DNA from: Streptomyces sp. CB02058
Lineage (GTDB): Bacteria; Actinomycetota; Actinomycetes; Streptomycetales; Streptomycetaceae
Length of the DNA stretch: 64,000 bases
Direction: 5' to 3'
NCBI RefSeq assembly: GCF_001905505.1
Contig: NZ_LIPG01000004.1
Span: 1 to 64,000, forward strand
Part shown: positions 42,261 through 50,913 of the stretch, piece by piece
Layout of the letters: every line of letters begins with the position of its first letter
Numbering within the stretch: the stretch's first letter is position 1
Translations under genes and position numbers: made by a program
The notes under the pieces: generated by a model
Told to the model about the DNA's origin: nothing
Seen by the model: the letters and a program-made list of their open reading frames with translations, nothing else
Databases searched by the model: none

Positions 42261-44105
42261 GAGTTCGTGGACGGTGGCGCCCAGACCGACGGTGTGAGCC
42301 GCCCTGCGCGTCAGGCCGGCCCGGGCGATGACGGCGTCCAGCTCCGCTGCGGTGCGAAGGCCGGAGCCGTGGCAGACCAGGCCGATCAGGTCTTCCTCGC
42401 CGTCGTGCTCGTCGAGTTCGCCGGTGTCGAAGACGTCCTCGATCAGCAGCACCCGTCCGCCGGGGACGAGGTTCTCGGCCGCCCGGCGCAGTGCGTGAGC
42501 GGCGTCGGCGTCGGGCAGGGTCTTGAAGGCGCGGCTGATGAGAACAGCGTCGGCTGCCGGGCCGGGCTCGAAGACGGACTGCTCCAGCACACCGACCCGC
42601 ATGCGTTGCCGCTCGTCGGGGATCGTCGCGGGCAGGTCGCGGCGCAGCCAGTCGGCCTGGGCGGGCAGGGCACAGATCGTCACGCGCAGGCTTTCGTGGG
42701 CCGCGACGTACTCGCGGGCGTGGGCCCCGGCACCTCCGGAGTGGATCACCAGGTGCTGGACTCCGGTGAGCAGGCCGGACGTTGCGATGGGTTCGGCCAG
42801 TGCGGGCTGGAACTTCGCCAGGCGCTCCAGGTGACGGTCCTCGTAGTCCTGCTCGGCTCGCACGTCGGCAAAGGTCTGGCCGGTGACCGAGGCGTAGGCG
42901 GGTCGGCCGGTGCGGACCGACTCCGTGAGGCCGTGGATCCCGAGCATCTCGCGACCGACCACCCCGGCGGAGTGGAGCCGGTCGGCGATGAACTCGAGAG
43001 TGAGGACGTCGCCGACCGGCGTCAGGGCGTAGTGACACGGTTCCGTCTCGGTCACCACGTCCAAGGTGTGCAGGTAACGCAGCAGCTTGCCCAGAGCGCG
43101 CTCGTCGGCGCCGGCCTTGGCGGCCAGCTCGGTCACGCTGGTCACGCCGCGGGAGACCAGATCGGGAACGCCCAGCTCGACGGCGGTGCGGATCGCGATC
43201 GGCGCGACGAGCTCGGTCAGGTCGTGGAGCTTCTGGAACGGGGTGACCGTCCTCTCCGGGTCGGGTACCGCCCCGTCGGTCTCCAGTACGACGACCTCGG
43301 AGCGACGCCAGTAGCCGGCGAAGTCGATGTCCTCCTTGGGGACGTCACGGTCCTCGACCAGGTGCCGTCGGATGTCCCGTACGGCCGTGTGCTCGCCGGC
43401 CAGCCACGCGAACGCCTGGCCCGGCCACCACTCCGTACCGCGGACGGTCTCGGTGAGCAGCGATACGGTCCCGGCCGTTGCGCCGGGGCGGACCAGCCAC
43501 GTCACGTCGACCCCGGGCAGCTCGCGCAGCTCCTGGCGGTGGGTGTCCTCGGCGATCTCGATGAACACCTGCGCCCGGGCATCGGGCGGGAGCTCGTCGA
43601 GCAGGCGGCCGATCGCGGGGAGTGCGGTGTCGTCGCCTGCCACGAGCAGCCAGTCGGCGCCGGTCGGGAACGCCTTGGACGTGCTCGGGCCACTGAGGTG
43701 GACACGGTCACCCGGCCGGGCGCGATAGGCCCACGTCGTGCCCGCGCCCACTCCGTGCTTGACGAAGTCCACGTCCAGCTCACCGGCTTCGGGGTCCCAC
43801 CGACGGACCGTGTAGACCCTCGACAGCGGTCGAGGATCCTTGGGCACGATCAACTTGGCCTCGGCCTGGACCGGAAGCACCGGATCGGGCTGACCCGGGT
43901 ACGGGAAGTAGAACGCGAGGTCGTCGTCGAAACCCGGGGACTCGAAGGCCGGGCGCACGAGGCCGTCCGCGGTGGTGAACGCATGCAAGTGTTCGCCGCT
44001 CAGCGTGACCCGTCGCATTCCCGGGGTGATGTCGACAGTGCGGACCACTTCGACCTCACGCAGGGTCGGCGGGCGCACGGTGAGTCGGCGCGAGGTTTTG
44101 GGCAT
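42240..44105 (-). CDS. Siderophore-interacting protein fused to a methyltransferase-like domain
   Basis: A 621-residue two-domain protein. Residues about 12-275 form a complete SIP/ViuB ferric-siderophore reductase: the FAD motif is RPLSRVYTVRRWD, the NAD(P)H domain has DWLLVAGDDTALPAIGRLLD, and the end is FAGYWRRSEV. Residues about 290-621 match O-methyltransferases of the acetylserotonin type: a winged-helix dimerisation domain (IRTAVELGVPDLVSRGVTSV) and a Rossmann part (HLVIHSGGAGAHAREY). The usual LHDW catalytic His stretch reads LISRAFKTLP, so methyl transfer by the normal mechanism is doubtful. First gene of the operon, divergent from the double AraC regulator across an iron-box-like site. 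Confidence 0.85.
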   Translation of the reverse strand: MPKTSRRLTVRPPTLREVEVVRTVDITPGMRRVTLSGEHLHAFTTADGLVRPAFESPGFDDDLAFYFPYPGQPDPVLPVQAEAKLIVPKDPRPLSRVYTVRRWDPEAGELDVDFVKHGVGAGTTWAYRARPGDRVHLSGPSTSKAFPTGADWLLVAGDDTALPAIGRLLDELPPDARAQVFIEIAEDTHRQELRELPGVDVTWLVRPGATAGTVSLLTETVRGTEWWPGQAFAWLAGEHTAVRDIRRHLVEDRDVPKEDIDFAGYWRRSEVVVLETDGAVPDPERTVTPFQKLHDLTELVAPIAIRTAVELGVPDLVSRGVTSVTELAAKAGADERALGKLLRYLHTLDVVTETEPCHYALTPVGDVLTLEFIADRLHSAGVVGREMLGIHGLTESVRTGRPAYASVTGQTFADVRAEQDYEDRHLERLAKFQPALAEPIATSGLLTGVQHLVIHSGGAGAHAREYVAAHESLRVTICALPAQADWLRRDLPATIPDERQRMRVGVLEQSVFEPGPAADAVLISRAFKTLPDADAAHALRRAAENLVPGGRVLLIEDVFDTGELDEHDGEEDLIGLVCHGSGLRTAAELDAVIARAGLTRRAAHTVGLGATVHELLRSTVD

Positions 44106-44180
44106 GCGGAAACTGACCTTTCCGGTCGCTTCGAGGCAGAGGGTCGCGCACCGGCTACGGAAGGGTGCGCCTTGCTAAAG

Positions 44181-44199
44181 TTAGGGGAACCTTACCTGA
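44181..44199. promoter_or_regulatory. Iron-box-like site (DmdR/IdeR)
   Basis: The 19-mer starting TTAGGGGAACC agrees at 13 of 19 positions with the IdeR/DmdR consensus TTAGGTTAGGCTAACCTAA. It lies 75 bases before the SIP-fusion start and 33 bases before the AraC-type regulator start, so it could repress both under iron sufficiency. Confidence 0.6.
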
Positions 44200-44232
44200 A
44201 GTGGTGTGCGCAGACTGCCGTAGGGTTAGGAC

Positions 44233-45852
44233 ATGGTGGTTACCTCCTCGTTCGCCGCAGGCGTCGGCGACCCGCCGCCGATTCCGGCCGCGCAGTTGGG
44301 TTCGGCAGATTCGCCCGTACGACCGCTGCTGCTCTGGGTTCGTACCGGCGTGGCGCAGGTGTGCCTCGACGGCGGCCCGGTGGTCCGCCTCAAGGCCGGT
44401 GAAGGCGCCTGGATACCCGCAGACGGCTGGGCGGAACGGGCGATCACCACTGAGCCGGGCACTGTCGCCTTCCCGCTGTGGCCCCACGCCGGCGTCGGTG
44501 CTCGGGGGCTGTCGGAACTGACGCGGTTCGACGTTCCCGGTGGCTGGCAGGACTGGCTCATCCAGCTCTTCAACCTGCAGGTCACCCCCTTCAGCGGCAG
44601 CGGGTACTCACTCGAGGCGATCGAGGAGCTCCTTCGGCGTCCTGGCTCGCGCCCCCCGGCGCCCGTCGACGTCGGGCGAGATCCGGGCTCGGAGGAGTTC
44701 GTCTCGCCGCCGATGCCGCGAGCCCTCGGCGCCAGGGAGGTTGCCGAGGAACTGACGCGCGACCCCGCGCTCGACCTCACCGTCGAGCAATGGGCTTCGC
44801 GAGTGCTCTCCAGCGCGCGCACCCTTCGCCGTGACTTCCTCACCGACACCGGGCACACGTTCGAGCAGTGGCGGCTGCTCTGCCGACTCGGCGCTGCCGT
44901 GGAGTTGCTCGCTGCCGGATACGACGTGGACCAGGTGGCCGCTCGAGTGGGCTTCGCCAGCCGCAACGGCCTCACGCGGGCCTTCAAGAGACGGTTCGGA
45001 CTGACCCCCCACGAGTTCGGCCGAAGGCTCTCCGCCCGACCCGGCGCCCGCGGGTTCACGCAACGGGCAGCGGCGGCACGGCAGACCGACGACCTGGTCC
45101 GCATGATGCGCAGGACGGACACTCCCGCTGCGCCCGAGATGCTGCCCGCGGCCAGCACGCCGTCGCACACCAACGACATCCACGTCCTCAGCTGGATGTA
45201 TCGGGGCAGCGGGTACCTGGACATCGGCGACCAGCACTACGAGCGGGAGCGGGGAGTGGCGACCTGGATCCCCGCAGAACTGGAGCATGTCACCGGCCTC
45301 CGCGAGAACTCCGTGTCCCTGCCGCTGGGCAACGCGAGTACCGGCGATCTCCAGCTGACAGAGCCGTTGCAGGTACGGTTCTCGCCCGCGTGGGACGACT
45401 ACTTGATGTTCTGCTCGATCAGCGCCCGGTCCGGACTGCGTCCTGACGGCCACAACCCCCGCCACATCCTCGACCTGTTCACGGAACAGGTCGCCGCGCA
45501 GCGAGCACTGTCGGTGCCGATGCCCACGAATCCGCGCGCGCGTGGTGTCGCGATGGAGTGCCTGCGTCGCATCGGCGAGCCTGGCGGGACGCAGAATGTT
45601 GATGTCAGCGCCGAGATCCACCGTGCCTTCCGCGACGAGACAGGTATGACACTGGGGCGCTGGCGCTATGCCGCCCGCATGCGCATCGCTCGCGACCTGC
45701 TCGTCGGAGGCGCGCCGCCCAGCGCCGTCGCGCGCAGGACCGGGTACGCCCACCTGCCCACGTTCAGCGCCGCCTTCTCCCGCTTCCACGGACTCTCTCC
45801 GCGCGACTACCAGCAGCGCGAATCCGAGCGAGTCCGTACGGAGCGGGCCTGA
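44233..45852 (+). CDS. Regulator with two tandem AraC modules
   Basis: A 539-residue protein made of two cupin-plus-AraC units. Unit one: sensor about residues 30-95, HTH about 180-275 (DLTVEQWASRVLSSARTLRR, LLAAGYDVDQVAARVGFASR, FGLTPHEFGRR). Unit two: sensor about 300-370 (VLSWMYRGSGYLDIGDQHYE) and HTH about 440-530 (VSAEIHRAFRDETGMTLGRW, AVARRTGYAHLPTFSAAFSR). Ordinary family members carry one unit. It is divergent from the siderophore operon and probably activates it when the cognate iron-siderophore is present, as AlcR/DesR-type AraC regulators do. Confidence 0.85.
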   Translation: MVVTSSFAAGVGDPPPIPAAQLGSADSPVRPLLLWVRTGVAQVCLDGGPVVRLKAGEGAWIPADGWAERAITTEPGTVAFPLWPHAGVGARGLSELTRFDVPGGWQDWLIQLFNLQVTPFSGSGYSLEAIEELLRRPGSRPPAPVDVGRDPGSEEFVSPPMPRALGAREVAEELTRDPALDLTVEQWASRVLSSARTLRRDFLTDTGHTFEQWRLLCRLGAAVELLAAGYDVDQVAARVGFASRNGLTRAFKRRFGLTPHEFGRRLSARPGARGFTQRAAAARQTDDLVRMMRRTDTPAAPEMLPAASTPSHTNDIHVLSWMYRGSGYLDIGDQHYERERGVATWIPAELEHVTGLRENSVSLPLGNASTGDLQLTEPLQVRFSPAWDDYLMFCSISARSGLRPDGHNPRHILDLFTEQVAAQRALSVPMPTNPRARGVAMECLRRIGEPGGTQNVDVSAEIHRAFRDETGMTLGRWRYAARMRIARDLLVGGAPPSAVARRTGYAHLPTFSAAFSRFHGLSPRDYQQRESERVRTERA

Positions 45853-45966
45853 CCCACGAATCGGATCCCGCCGCGGAATGCCCGGGGCCCACGAGCGCAG
45901 CACTGCCCTCCGTCGACCCCGTTGGAGGACACCCCGCGCTCGTCCCCCGCGCGCACCACGAAGCGT

Positions 45967-46272
45967 CTACCGGCCTGGGGGATCGGTGAACGAGACCGGC
46001 TTGCCGGTGGCGTGGGCGTATGCGATCTCCCTGTGCGTGGACTCGCCGACATACCCGCCCGGGTTGACGACCAGAACCCGGTCAGCCAGGTCGATCTTGC
46101 GCAGATGGAGGGCGTCCAAAGCGGTCTTCTGCTCGCTGGTGATCAACTCGTCTGCCTCGCCGGGCGCTACGACGATGACACCTGCGAAGGTCAGATCACG
46201 GTTCGCCGCACGCATCTCGCCCGCGAAACGGGCAGACCCGCAGATGCAGACGATCTCAGGTCGGTCGGCCAC
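45967..46272 (-). CDS. Nucleoside 2-deoxyribosyltransferase-like protein
   Basis: A 101-residue protein with the short Rossmann-like fold of the nucleoside deoxyribosyltransferase/DUF4406 group. The N-terminal strand is EIVCICGSARF, and the conserved core LRKIDLADRVLVVNPGGYVG leads to ESTHREIAYAHATGKPV, where the Glu is the likely nucleophile. Such small proteins are common and mostly unassigned in actinobacteria; a role in nucleotide salvage or signalling is only possible. It stands between the AraC regulator and a TPR gene. Confidence 0.65.
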   Translation of the reverse strand: MADRPEIVCICGSARFAGEMRAANRDLTFAGVIVVAPGEADELITSEQKTALDALHLRKIDLADRVLVVNPGGYVGESTHREIAYAHATGKPVSFTDPPGR

Positions 46273-46525
46273 GACTCAGTCCTTCGGGTCGAACGGGAAT
46301 CCACCAGTTGCATGGTGCATCACAGACGAGCACACGAGCCAACAGCCTGGGCGGCGAGTTGGAGGACACCACGCGGCTGCATCCTCGCAGGCGGGAGGCG
46401 TGGCCCGTGATGAGAATGACACTGTTCGACGCCGAAGGCCGGGGGGACCCGGCTCACCGGTCTTCCGCGGCCTGGCGCGAGCTCCTCGTGTGTACGAGTC
46501 CTGGGCAGGACGTGGCCGGCTCGGG

Positions 46526-47806
46526 TCAGTTGGCCTCCCCCAGATACCCCAGCGCTTCCCGGAAGTCATCGAGCGCGGGCCTGAACTCGCAGGCGGCGAT
46601 GCAGAAGGTCGATCGGTCGATCAGGGTCCTGGCCAGTGTTCGCGTTCCGTCTGCCGGGTCGTGCTGAGACAGCCGGCGGGCGAGTACCACTCCCTCGTCG
46701 AACAGGGAACGCACGCGCTCCACGAACAGATGGGTGCGATGCTCCCAGTAGACGGCGGAGCGGACGGTGAGGACCCGATGCAGCCGGACCAGTTCGGCCA
46801 GATACCGGTCCGGATCCTCGGTTGCTCGCGCAGCAAGGGTGTCCACCTCGTCACGGAGGACATCACGACTGTCGAAGTAGCGCCGCCTGGCATCGGGCGA
46901 CCACGTCATGGGCGCCGCCCCCGAAGGGGGACGCGGTCCATCGGACGCGGGCCACTCGCCATCGGCGCCGGAGAAGGACAGCAGCACCGCCCAGAACGAC
47001 GCCTCATAACTACTCCAGGATCTCCGCTCACCGGTATCGGCCCACCCCGTCAGCAAGGTGAGCGCCTCTTGCCGTACGAGGGCCGCCTGCTCCCCTCGGC
47101 CGTGCCTGTCGAGCATCTGCGCGTATCCGATGAGCGAGTAGAGGTGGCAGGCCATCGGGCCGCCGTCTTTCGTGGCCTCGGCCGCTTCCATGCTGACGAG
47201 TGTCTGGAACGCGGCGAGTGCGTCGCCGGACCGGCCGGCGTCATGGAGGGCGGCGATCCACTCCAGGAGTGACCACGCGAGGCCCCCGTCGGCGGGCCCG
47301 AGGGGCAGGACCGCTGCGACCAACTCGGTCATGGCATCGGCGGCTTCGGTGTACCGGCCCTCCTCGGAAAGGCCTGCAGCCCACTTGTCCAGTCCGGCCA
47401 CGGGAGCTCCGGACAGTTCGGCCTGTGCGCGGCCGATGGCGAGCATCTCGGCGCGCATGGCGAGCCCTTCGGCGCGTCGGCCCACGGCGTACAGCTCTCT
47501 CTGGCACGAGTCGAGGGCCTCGTACAGAACATGCGCACGGGCGGTCTCGGCCATGTCCATGGACCGCGCCACGGCCACCGCCTCCTCGCACAGCGCGAGA
47601 CTGTCCGGATGCGGCCTGCCGCGGCTGGCGTCGTAACTCAGACGCTGCAGCGCCTTGGACAGGAGCGGCAGGTACGAGGCGGGGCTGACCTGGGCAAGCA
47701 CCCGGTAGGCGTCGACTTCCTCGTGCGGCGTGCGGTGTCCCGATGCGAGCAGCGTATTCCGCGCCCGCACGATGTCGTCCTGATCAACTTTCCCCGAGCG
47801 ATTCAT
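46526..47806 (-). CDS. TPR-containing hypothetical protein
   Basis: A 426-residue helical protein. Paired helices of TPR type cover most of the chain (YLPLLSKALQRLSYDASRGR, SLALCEEAVAVARSMDMAET, MRAEMLAIGRAQAELSG, WSLLEWIAALHDAGRSGDAL, LVRLHRVLTVRSAVYWEHRT). No catalytic motif or membrane segment. The ATG at 47806 begins MNRSGKVDQDDIV. No neighbour suggests a partner. Confidence 0.68.
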   Translation of the reverse strand: MNRSGKVDQDDIVRARNTLLASGHRTPHEEVDAYRVLAQVSPASYLPLLSKALQRLSYDASRGRPHPDSLALCEEAVAVARSMDMAETARAHVLYEALDSCQRELYAVGRRAEGLAMRAEMLAIGRAQAELSGAPVAGLDKWAAGLSEEGRYTEAADAMTELVAAVLPLGPADGGLAWSLLEWIAALHDAGRSGDALAAFQTLVSMEAAEATKDGGPMACHLYSLIGYAQMLDRHGRGEQAALVRQEALTLLTGWADTGERRSWSSYEASFWAVLLSFSGADGEWPASDGPRPPSGAAPMTWSPDARRRYFDSRDVLRDEVDTLAARATEDPDRYLAELVRLHRVLTVRSAVYWEHRTHLFVERVRSLFDEGVVLARRLSQHDPADGTRTLARTLIDRSTFCIAACEFRPALDDFREALGYLGEAN

Positions 47807-48259
47807 GACGGAGATTCTGGGTGTCCCGCAGCGGACCGGACAAGGCTGGTCGCCTGTGCCGTTCGTCCTACGAGAACACGCTCTGACCTGTCATGATGGG
47901 TATGACACCACTTCCACGGTGTCTACTGGCAACCCGGCCCGTTCTTGCGGAGTCCCCTCCGTGCCGCCTCTGCCCCGCATCCCGGGCAAGTGAGGCCTGA
48001 TCGTCCGTCTTCGCGCGCACGCATGGAGTTCGTGCGGTGCTGTCCCTGGCCTCAGGTGCATCCGTGCCCCATCCCGCCGGGCCGGGCGTCACCGGCCGTC
48101 ACGGTCGGCTGCTCGCCGGAGGAGTCGACCATGTCGTCGTGAAGCCCGGCCCGCGGAGGGGTGACGTCGTCGTGCCGGGCTCGGCGAAGGGCTGAGCAGC
48201 CGTGGGTGCGGCTCGGGCCCCGCGTCCACGGCGGGACCCGTTACCGCGGCCACCGCCTG
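47807..48259. other. Intergenic stretch
   Basis: No gene supported. A hairpin with 8-bp arms (48143-48150 with 48174-48181) lies downstream of ilvB and may end its transcript. The left part must hold the promoter of the TPR gene. Confidence 0.4.
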
Positions 48260-50167
48260 TCAGTCGTCCGGCTGCCCGAAGTCGGGACGCAGGTCGAGAG
48301 CGGTCATGATGGCGTCGTTGGACGCCCCGGCCGGGACCATCGGCCAGACCATGGCGTCCTCCTCGACGATGAAGTCGACGACGACGGGCCGGTCGTCGAT
48401 GGCGTTGGCCCTGCGGATGGTGTCGTCCAGGTCGTCGGCCGACTCGCAGCGCAGTGCGGCGCACCCCAGGGCTTCGGCGAGTTCGACGAAGTCGGGAACG
48501 CGGGTGCCGGCGGGAGCCTGGCCAGGACGCTCACGACCAGGAGCCGAGTGGAGGGTGGAGGCGGAGTGGCGCCGGTCGTAGAACATGTTCTGGAGCTGAC
48601 GGACCATGCCGAGGGCGCCGTTGTTGATGACGGCGACTTTGATCGGAATGCCGTTCAGCGCACACGTGGTCAGTTCCTGGCAGGTCATCTGGAAGCAACC
48701 GTCCCCGTCGACGGCCCACACGGTGCTGCCGGGCCGTGCGACCTTCGCACCCATGGCGGCGGGGACGGCGTACCCCATGGTTCCGGCGCCCCCGGAGTTG
48801 AGCCAGGTGCGGGGCTTCCCGTGCGGGAGGAAGTGGGCGGCCCACATCTGGTGCTGGCCGACCCCAGCGGTGAAGACCGTTCCCTGGGGAGCCAGTTGGC
48901 CGATCCGTTCGATGACGTGCTGCGGTGCGAGCCGGCCGTCGGCGGGCCGGTCGTAGGTGAGGGGGTAGGAAGCGCGGCAGCGGTCCAGTTCCCGCCACCA
49001 GCCCGTGTAGCGGGACTCGGCGGCGGCCCCGGTCTCGCCTTCCGCGCGCAGGTGCCGGACCGCCCGGGCAAGATCGGCGATCGCGGTGCGGGCGTCGCTG
49101 ACGATGGAGACGTCGGCGGCGCGGTTCTTGCCGATCTCCGCGGCGTCGATGTCCACGTGCACGACCTTGGCGTGCGGGGCGAACGTGTCCGGCCTGCCGG
49201 TGACCCGGTCGTCGAAGCGGGCCCCGAGAGCCACGATCAGGTCGGCCTTCTGCAACGCGGCCACGGCCGGGACGGACCCGTGCATGCCCGGCATGCCCAG
49301 GTGCTGGCGGTGGCCGCCGGGGAACGCGTCCAGCGCCATGAGAGTGGTGGTGACAGGGGCGCCGGTCAACTCGGCGAGCTCGCTCAGCTCCGCGGTCGCG
49401 CCGGCTTTGACGACACCGCCGCCGACGTACAGCACGGGCCGTTTGCAGCCGGTGATCAGGCGGGCCGCCGCACGGACCTGCTTGCCGTGCGCCCGGGACA
49501 GCGGCGGGGACGCGGGCTCCCACGGCGCCGGGGGGACGAACACGGTGTCCGCCTGCAGGGCGTCCTTGGTGATGTCGACCAGGACGGGGCCGGGCCGCCC
49601 GGACGAGGCGAGCCGGAAGGCTTCGGAGATCACACGGGGGATCTCGTCCGCATCGGTCACGTGGAAGCCGTGTTTGGTGACCGGCATCGTGATCCCGACG
49701 ATGTCGGCTTCCTGGAAGGCGTCCGTGCCGATGAGACCGGATTCGACCTGGCCGGTGATCGCGACCAACGGCACGGAGTCCATGTACGCGTCAAGGAGCG
49801 GGGTGACCAGATTGGTGGCACCCGGTCCTGACGTCGCCATACACACCCCGACCCGGCCGGTGGCCTGCGCGTAACCGGTCGCGGCATGGCCCGCACCCTG
49901 TTCGTGGCGGACCAGGATGTGGCGCAGACTGCGGGAGTCCAGCATCGGATCGTACGCGGGCAGGATGGCCCCGCCCGGAATGCCGAAGACGACCTCCGCC
50001 CCGCACACTTCCAGCGAGCGGATCAACGACTGCGCCCCGGTGACCGGGTCACCCTCGGAAGCGCCGACAGGAGGGGCGGCGGGAGGCGTCGCGGCGGGGG
50101 CGTGCGCCGTCGCGGGCGGGATGGACTGGACAGTCCGGTGCTCTGTGGCGTGCTCGGGCATGGGCAT
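48260..50167 (-). CDS. ilvB: Acetolactate (acetohydroxyacid) synthase large subunit
   Basis: A 635-residue ThDP enzyme that joins two pyruvates, or pyruvate and 2-ketobutyrate, at the head of Val/Leu/Ile synthesis. The catalytic Glu is in RHEQGAGHAATGYAQATGRV, the central domain has YVGGGVVKAGA, and the ThDP/Mg motif is GDGCFQMTCQELTTCALNGI..NN. The first 40 residues are an Ala/Pro-rich extension. Downstream there is no ilvN or ilvC, so the regulatory subunit must come from elsewhere. The 5' leader carries a leader peptide and an attenuator terminator, so expression responds to branched-chain aminoacyl-tRNA levels. Confidence 0.93.
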   Translation of the reverse strand: MPMPEHATEHRTVQSIPPATAHAPAATPPAAPPVGASEGDPVTGAQSLIRSLEVCGAEVVFGIPGGAILPAYDPMLDSRSLRHILVRHEQGAGHAATGYAQATGRVGVCMATSGPGATNLVTPLLDAYMDSVPLVAITGQVESGLIGTDAFQEADIVGITMPVTKHGFHVTDADEIPRVISEAFRLASSGRPGPVLVDITKDALQADTVFVPPAPWEPASPPLSRAHGKQVRAAARLITGCKRPVLYVGGGVVKAGATAELSELAELTGAPVTTTLMALDAFPGGHRQHLGMPGMHGSVPAVAALQKADLIVALGARFDDRVTGRPDTFAPHAKVVHVDIDAAEIGKNRAADVSIVSDARTAIADLARAVRHLRAEGETGAAAESRYTGWWRELDRCRASYPLTYDRPADGRLAPQHVIERIGQLAPQGTVFTAGVGQHQMWAAHFLPHGKPRTWLNSGGAGTMGYAVPAAMGAKVARPGSTVWAVDGDGCFQMTCQELTTCALNGIPIKVAVINNGALGMVRQLQNMFYDRRHSASTLHSAPGRERPGQAPAGTRVPDFVELAEALGCAALRCESADDLDDTIRRANAIDDRPVVVDFIVEEDAMVWPMVPAGASNDAIMTALDLRPDFGQPDD

Positions 50168-50244
50168 TCTCTCTGTTCACTGCTGAGGGCATGGGGACGC
50201 GGTACCGGCGCGTGACTGCCCGAGGCGCATTGGGCCGGGGCAAC

Positions 50245-50279
50245 AAAAAAACCCCTCGTGCCGGTGGGCAACCGAGGGG
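50245..50279 (-). terminator. ilvB attenuator (Rho-independent terminator in the leader)
   Basis: On the minus strand, CCCCTCG..GCC pairs with GGC..CGAGGGG (50252-50279, loop CACC) and is followed by seven T (50251-50245). It lies between the leader peptide stop and the ilvB start, the position of an amino-acid attenuator. Confidence 0.88.
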
Positions 50280-50319
50280 AGCGCGTCGAGCGGTGACCGT
50301 GAGGCAGAGGGTCCCGGCT

Positions 50320-50361
50320 TCAGCCGACGCGCTGTCCAAGTACGAGAATGCGGGTGCGCAT
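50320..50361 (-). CDS. ilvB leader peptide
   Basis: ATG 50361 opens a 13-residue frame, MRTRILVLGQRVG, with the run Ile-Leu-Val-Leu. This is the known actinobacterial type of ilvB leader peptide. Shortage of charged branched-chain tRNAs would stall a ribosome in the ILVL codons and prevent the downstream terminator from forming. Too short for ordinary gene calling. Confidence 0.85.
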   Translation of the reverse strand: MRTRILVLGQRVG

Positions 50362-50913
50362 GGGGTGGATGTTTCACCGATCCCGCCGGCGCGTCAAGCC
50401 GCCGGCTCGCCCGTCTCGGCATGCGAACAGGGGTGTTGTGCGCAACGGCGCACAGCCGGCATGCCCGTCGTGGACAGCCAGCGTCCGGCCAGGGTGCGTT
50501 GGGTGTACGCGTTGACACCAACGTCCGGCGTCCGGGGAGTTGGGCTCGCGTGGGTGAGGACATCAGCGCCTCGCCGATTCGGTCAGCGTGCCGGGCTGAT
50601 GCTGACCTGCGTGTTCGCGGTTACGACGAGGCCGCATCCCGACCGACCGCGAACCCGTGCGGACGGCCGGGACAGCCAAAGCATGCGTGACGCCCGGTCA
50701 CGACTGAATCGGGCAGTTCACGTTACGGGACGCCCTGGTCGCGGTCACAGAGCCGTGCCCCGCCTCCGGCACGAGCAGGAGGTGGCATGGCTGGAATTGC
50801 ACGACTGCCGTCTCTCAGGCCACTCACACACATGCGTCCACCCTCGACAGAGTGGTTCCCGCCGGGCCACACCCCGGCAGGAAGACGTACGGAACAGATG
50901 TGAGTGAGGAAGC
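50362..50913. other. Intergenic stretch between ilvB leader and an oxidoreductase
   Basis: Holds the divergent promoters of the ilvB leader (left) and the oxidoreductase (right). I see no gene or convincing dyad; the frames present are shadow-like. Confidence 0.4.

Noticed and set aside
41592..44402. Plus-strand open frame of 936 codons
   Set aside because: Antisense to the lipoprotein and SIP-fusion genes; composition is typical of a high-GC shadow frame.
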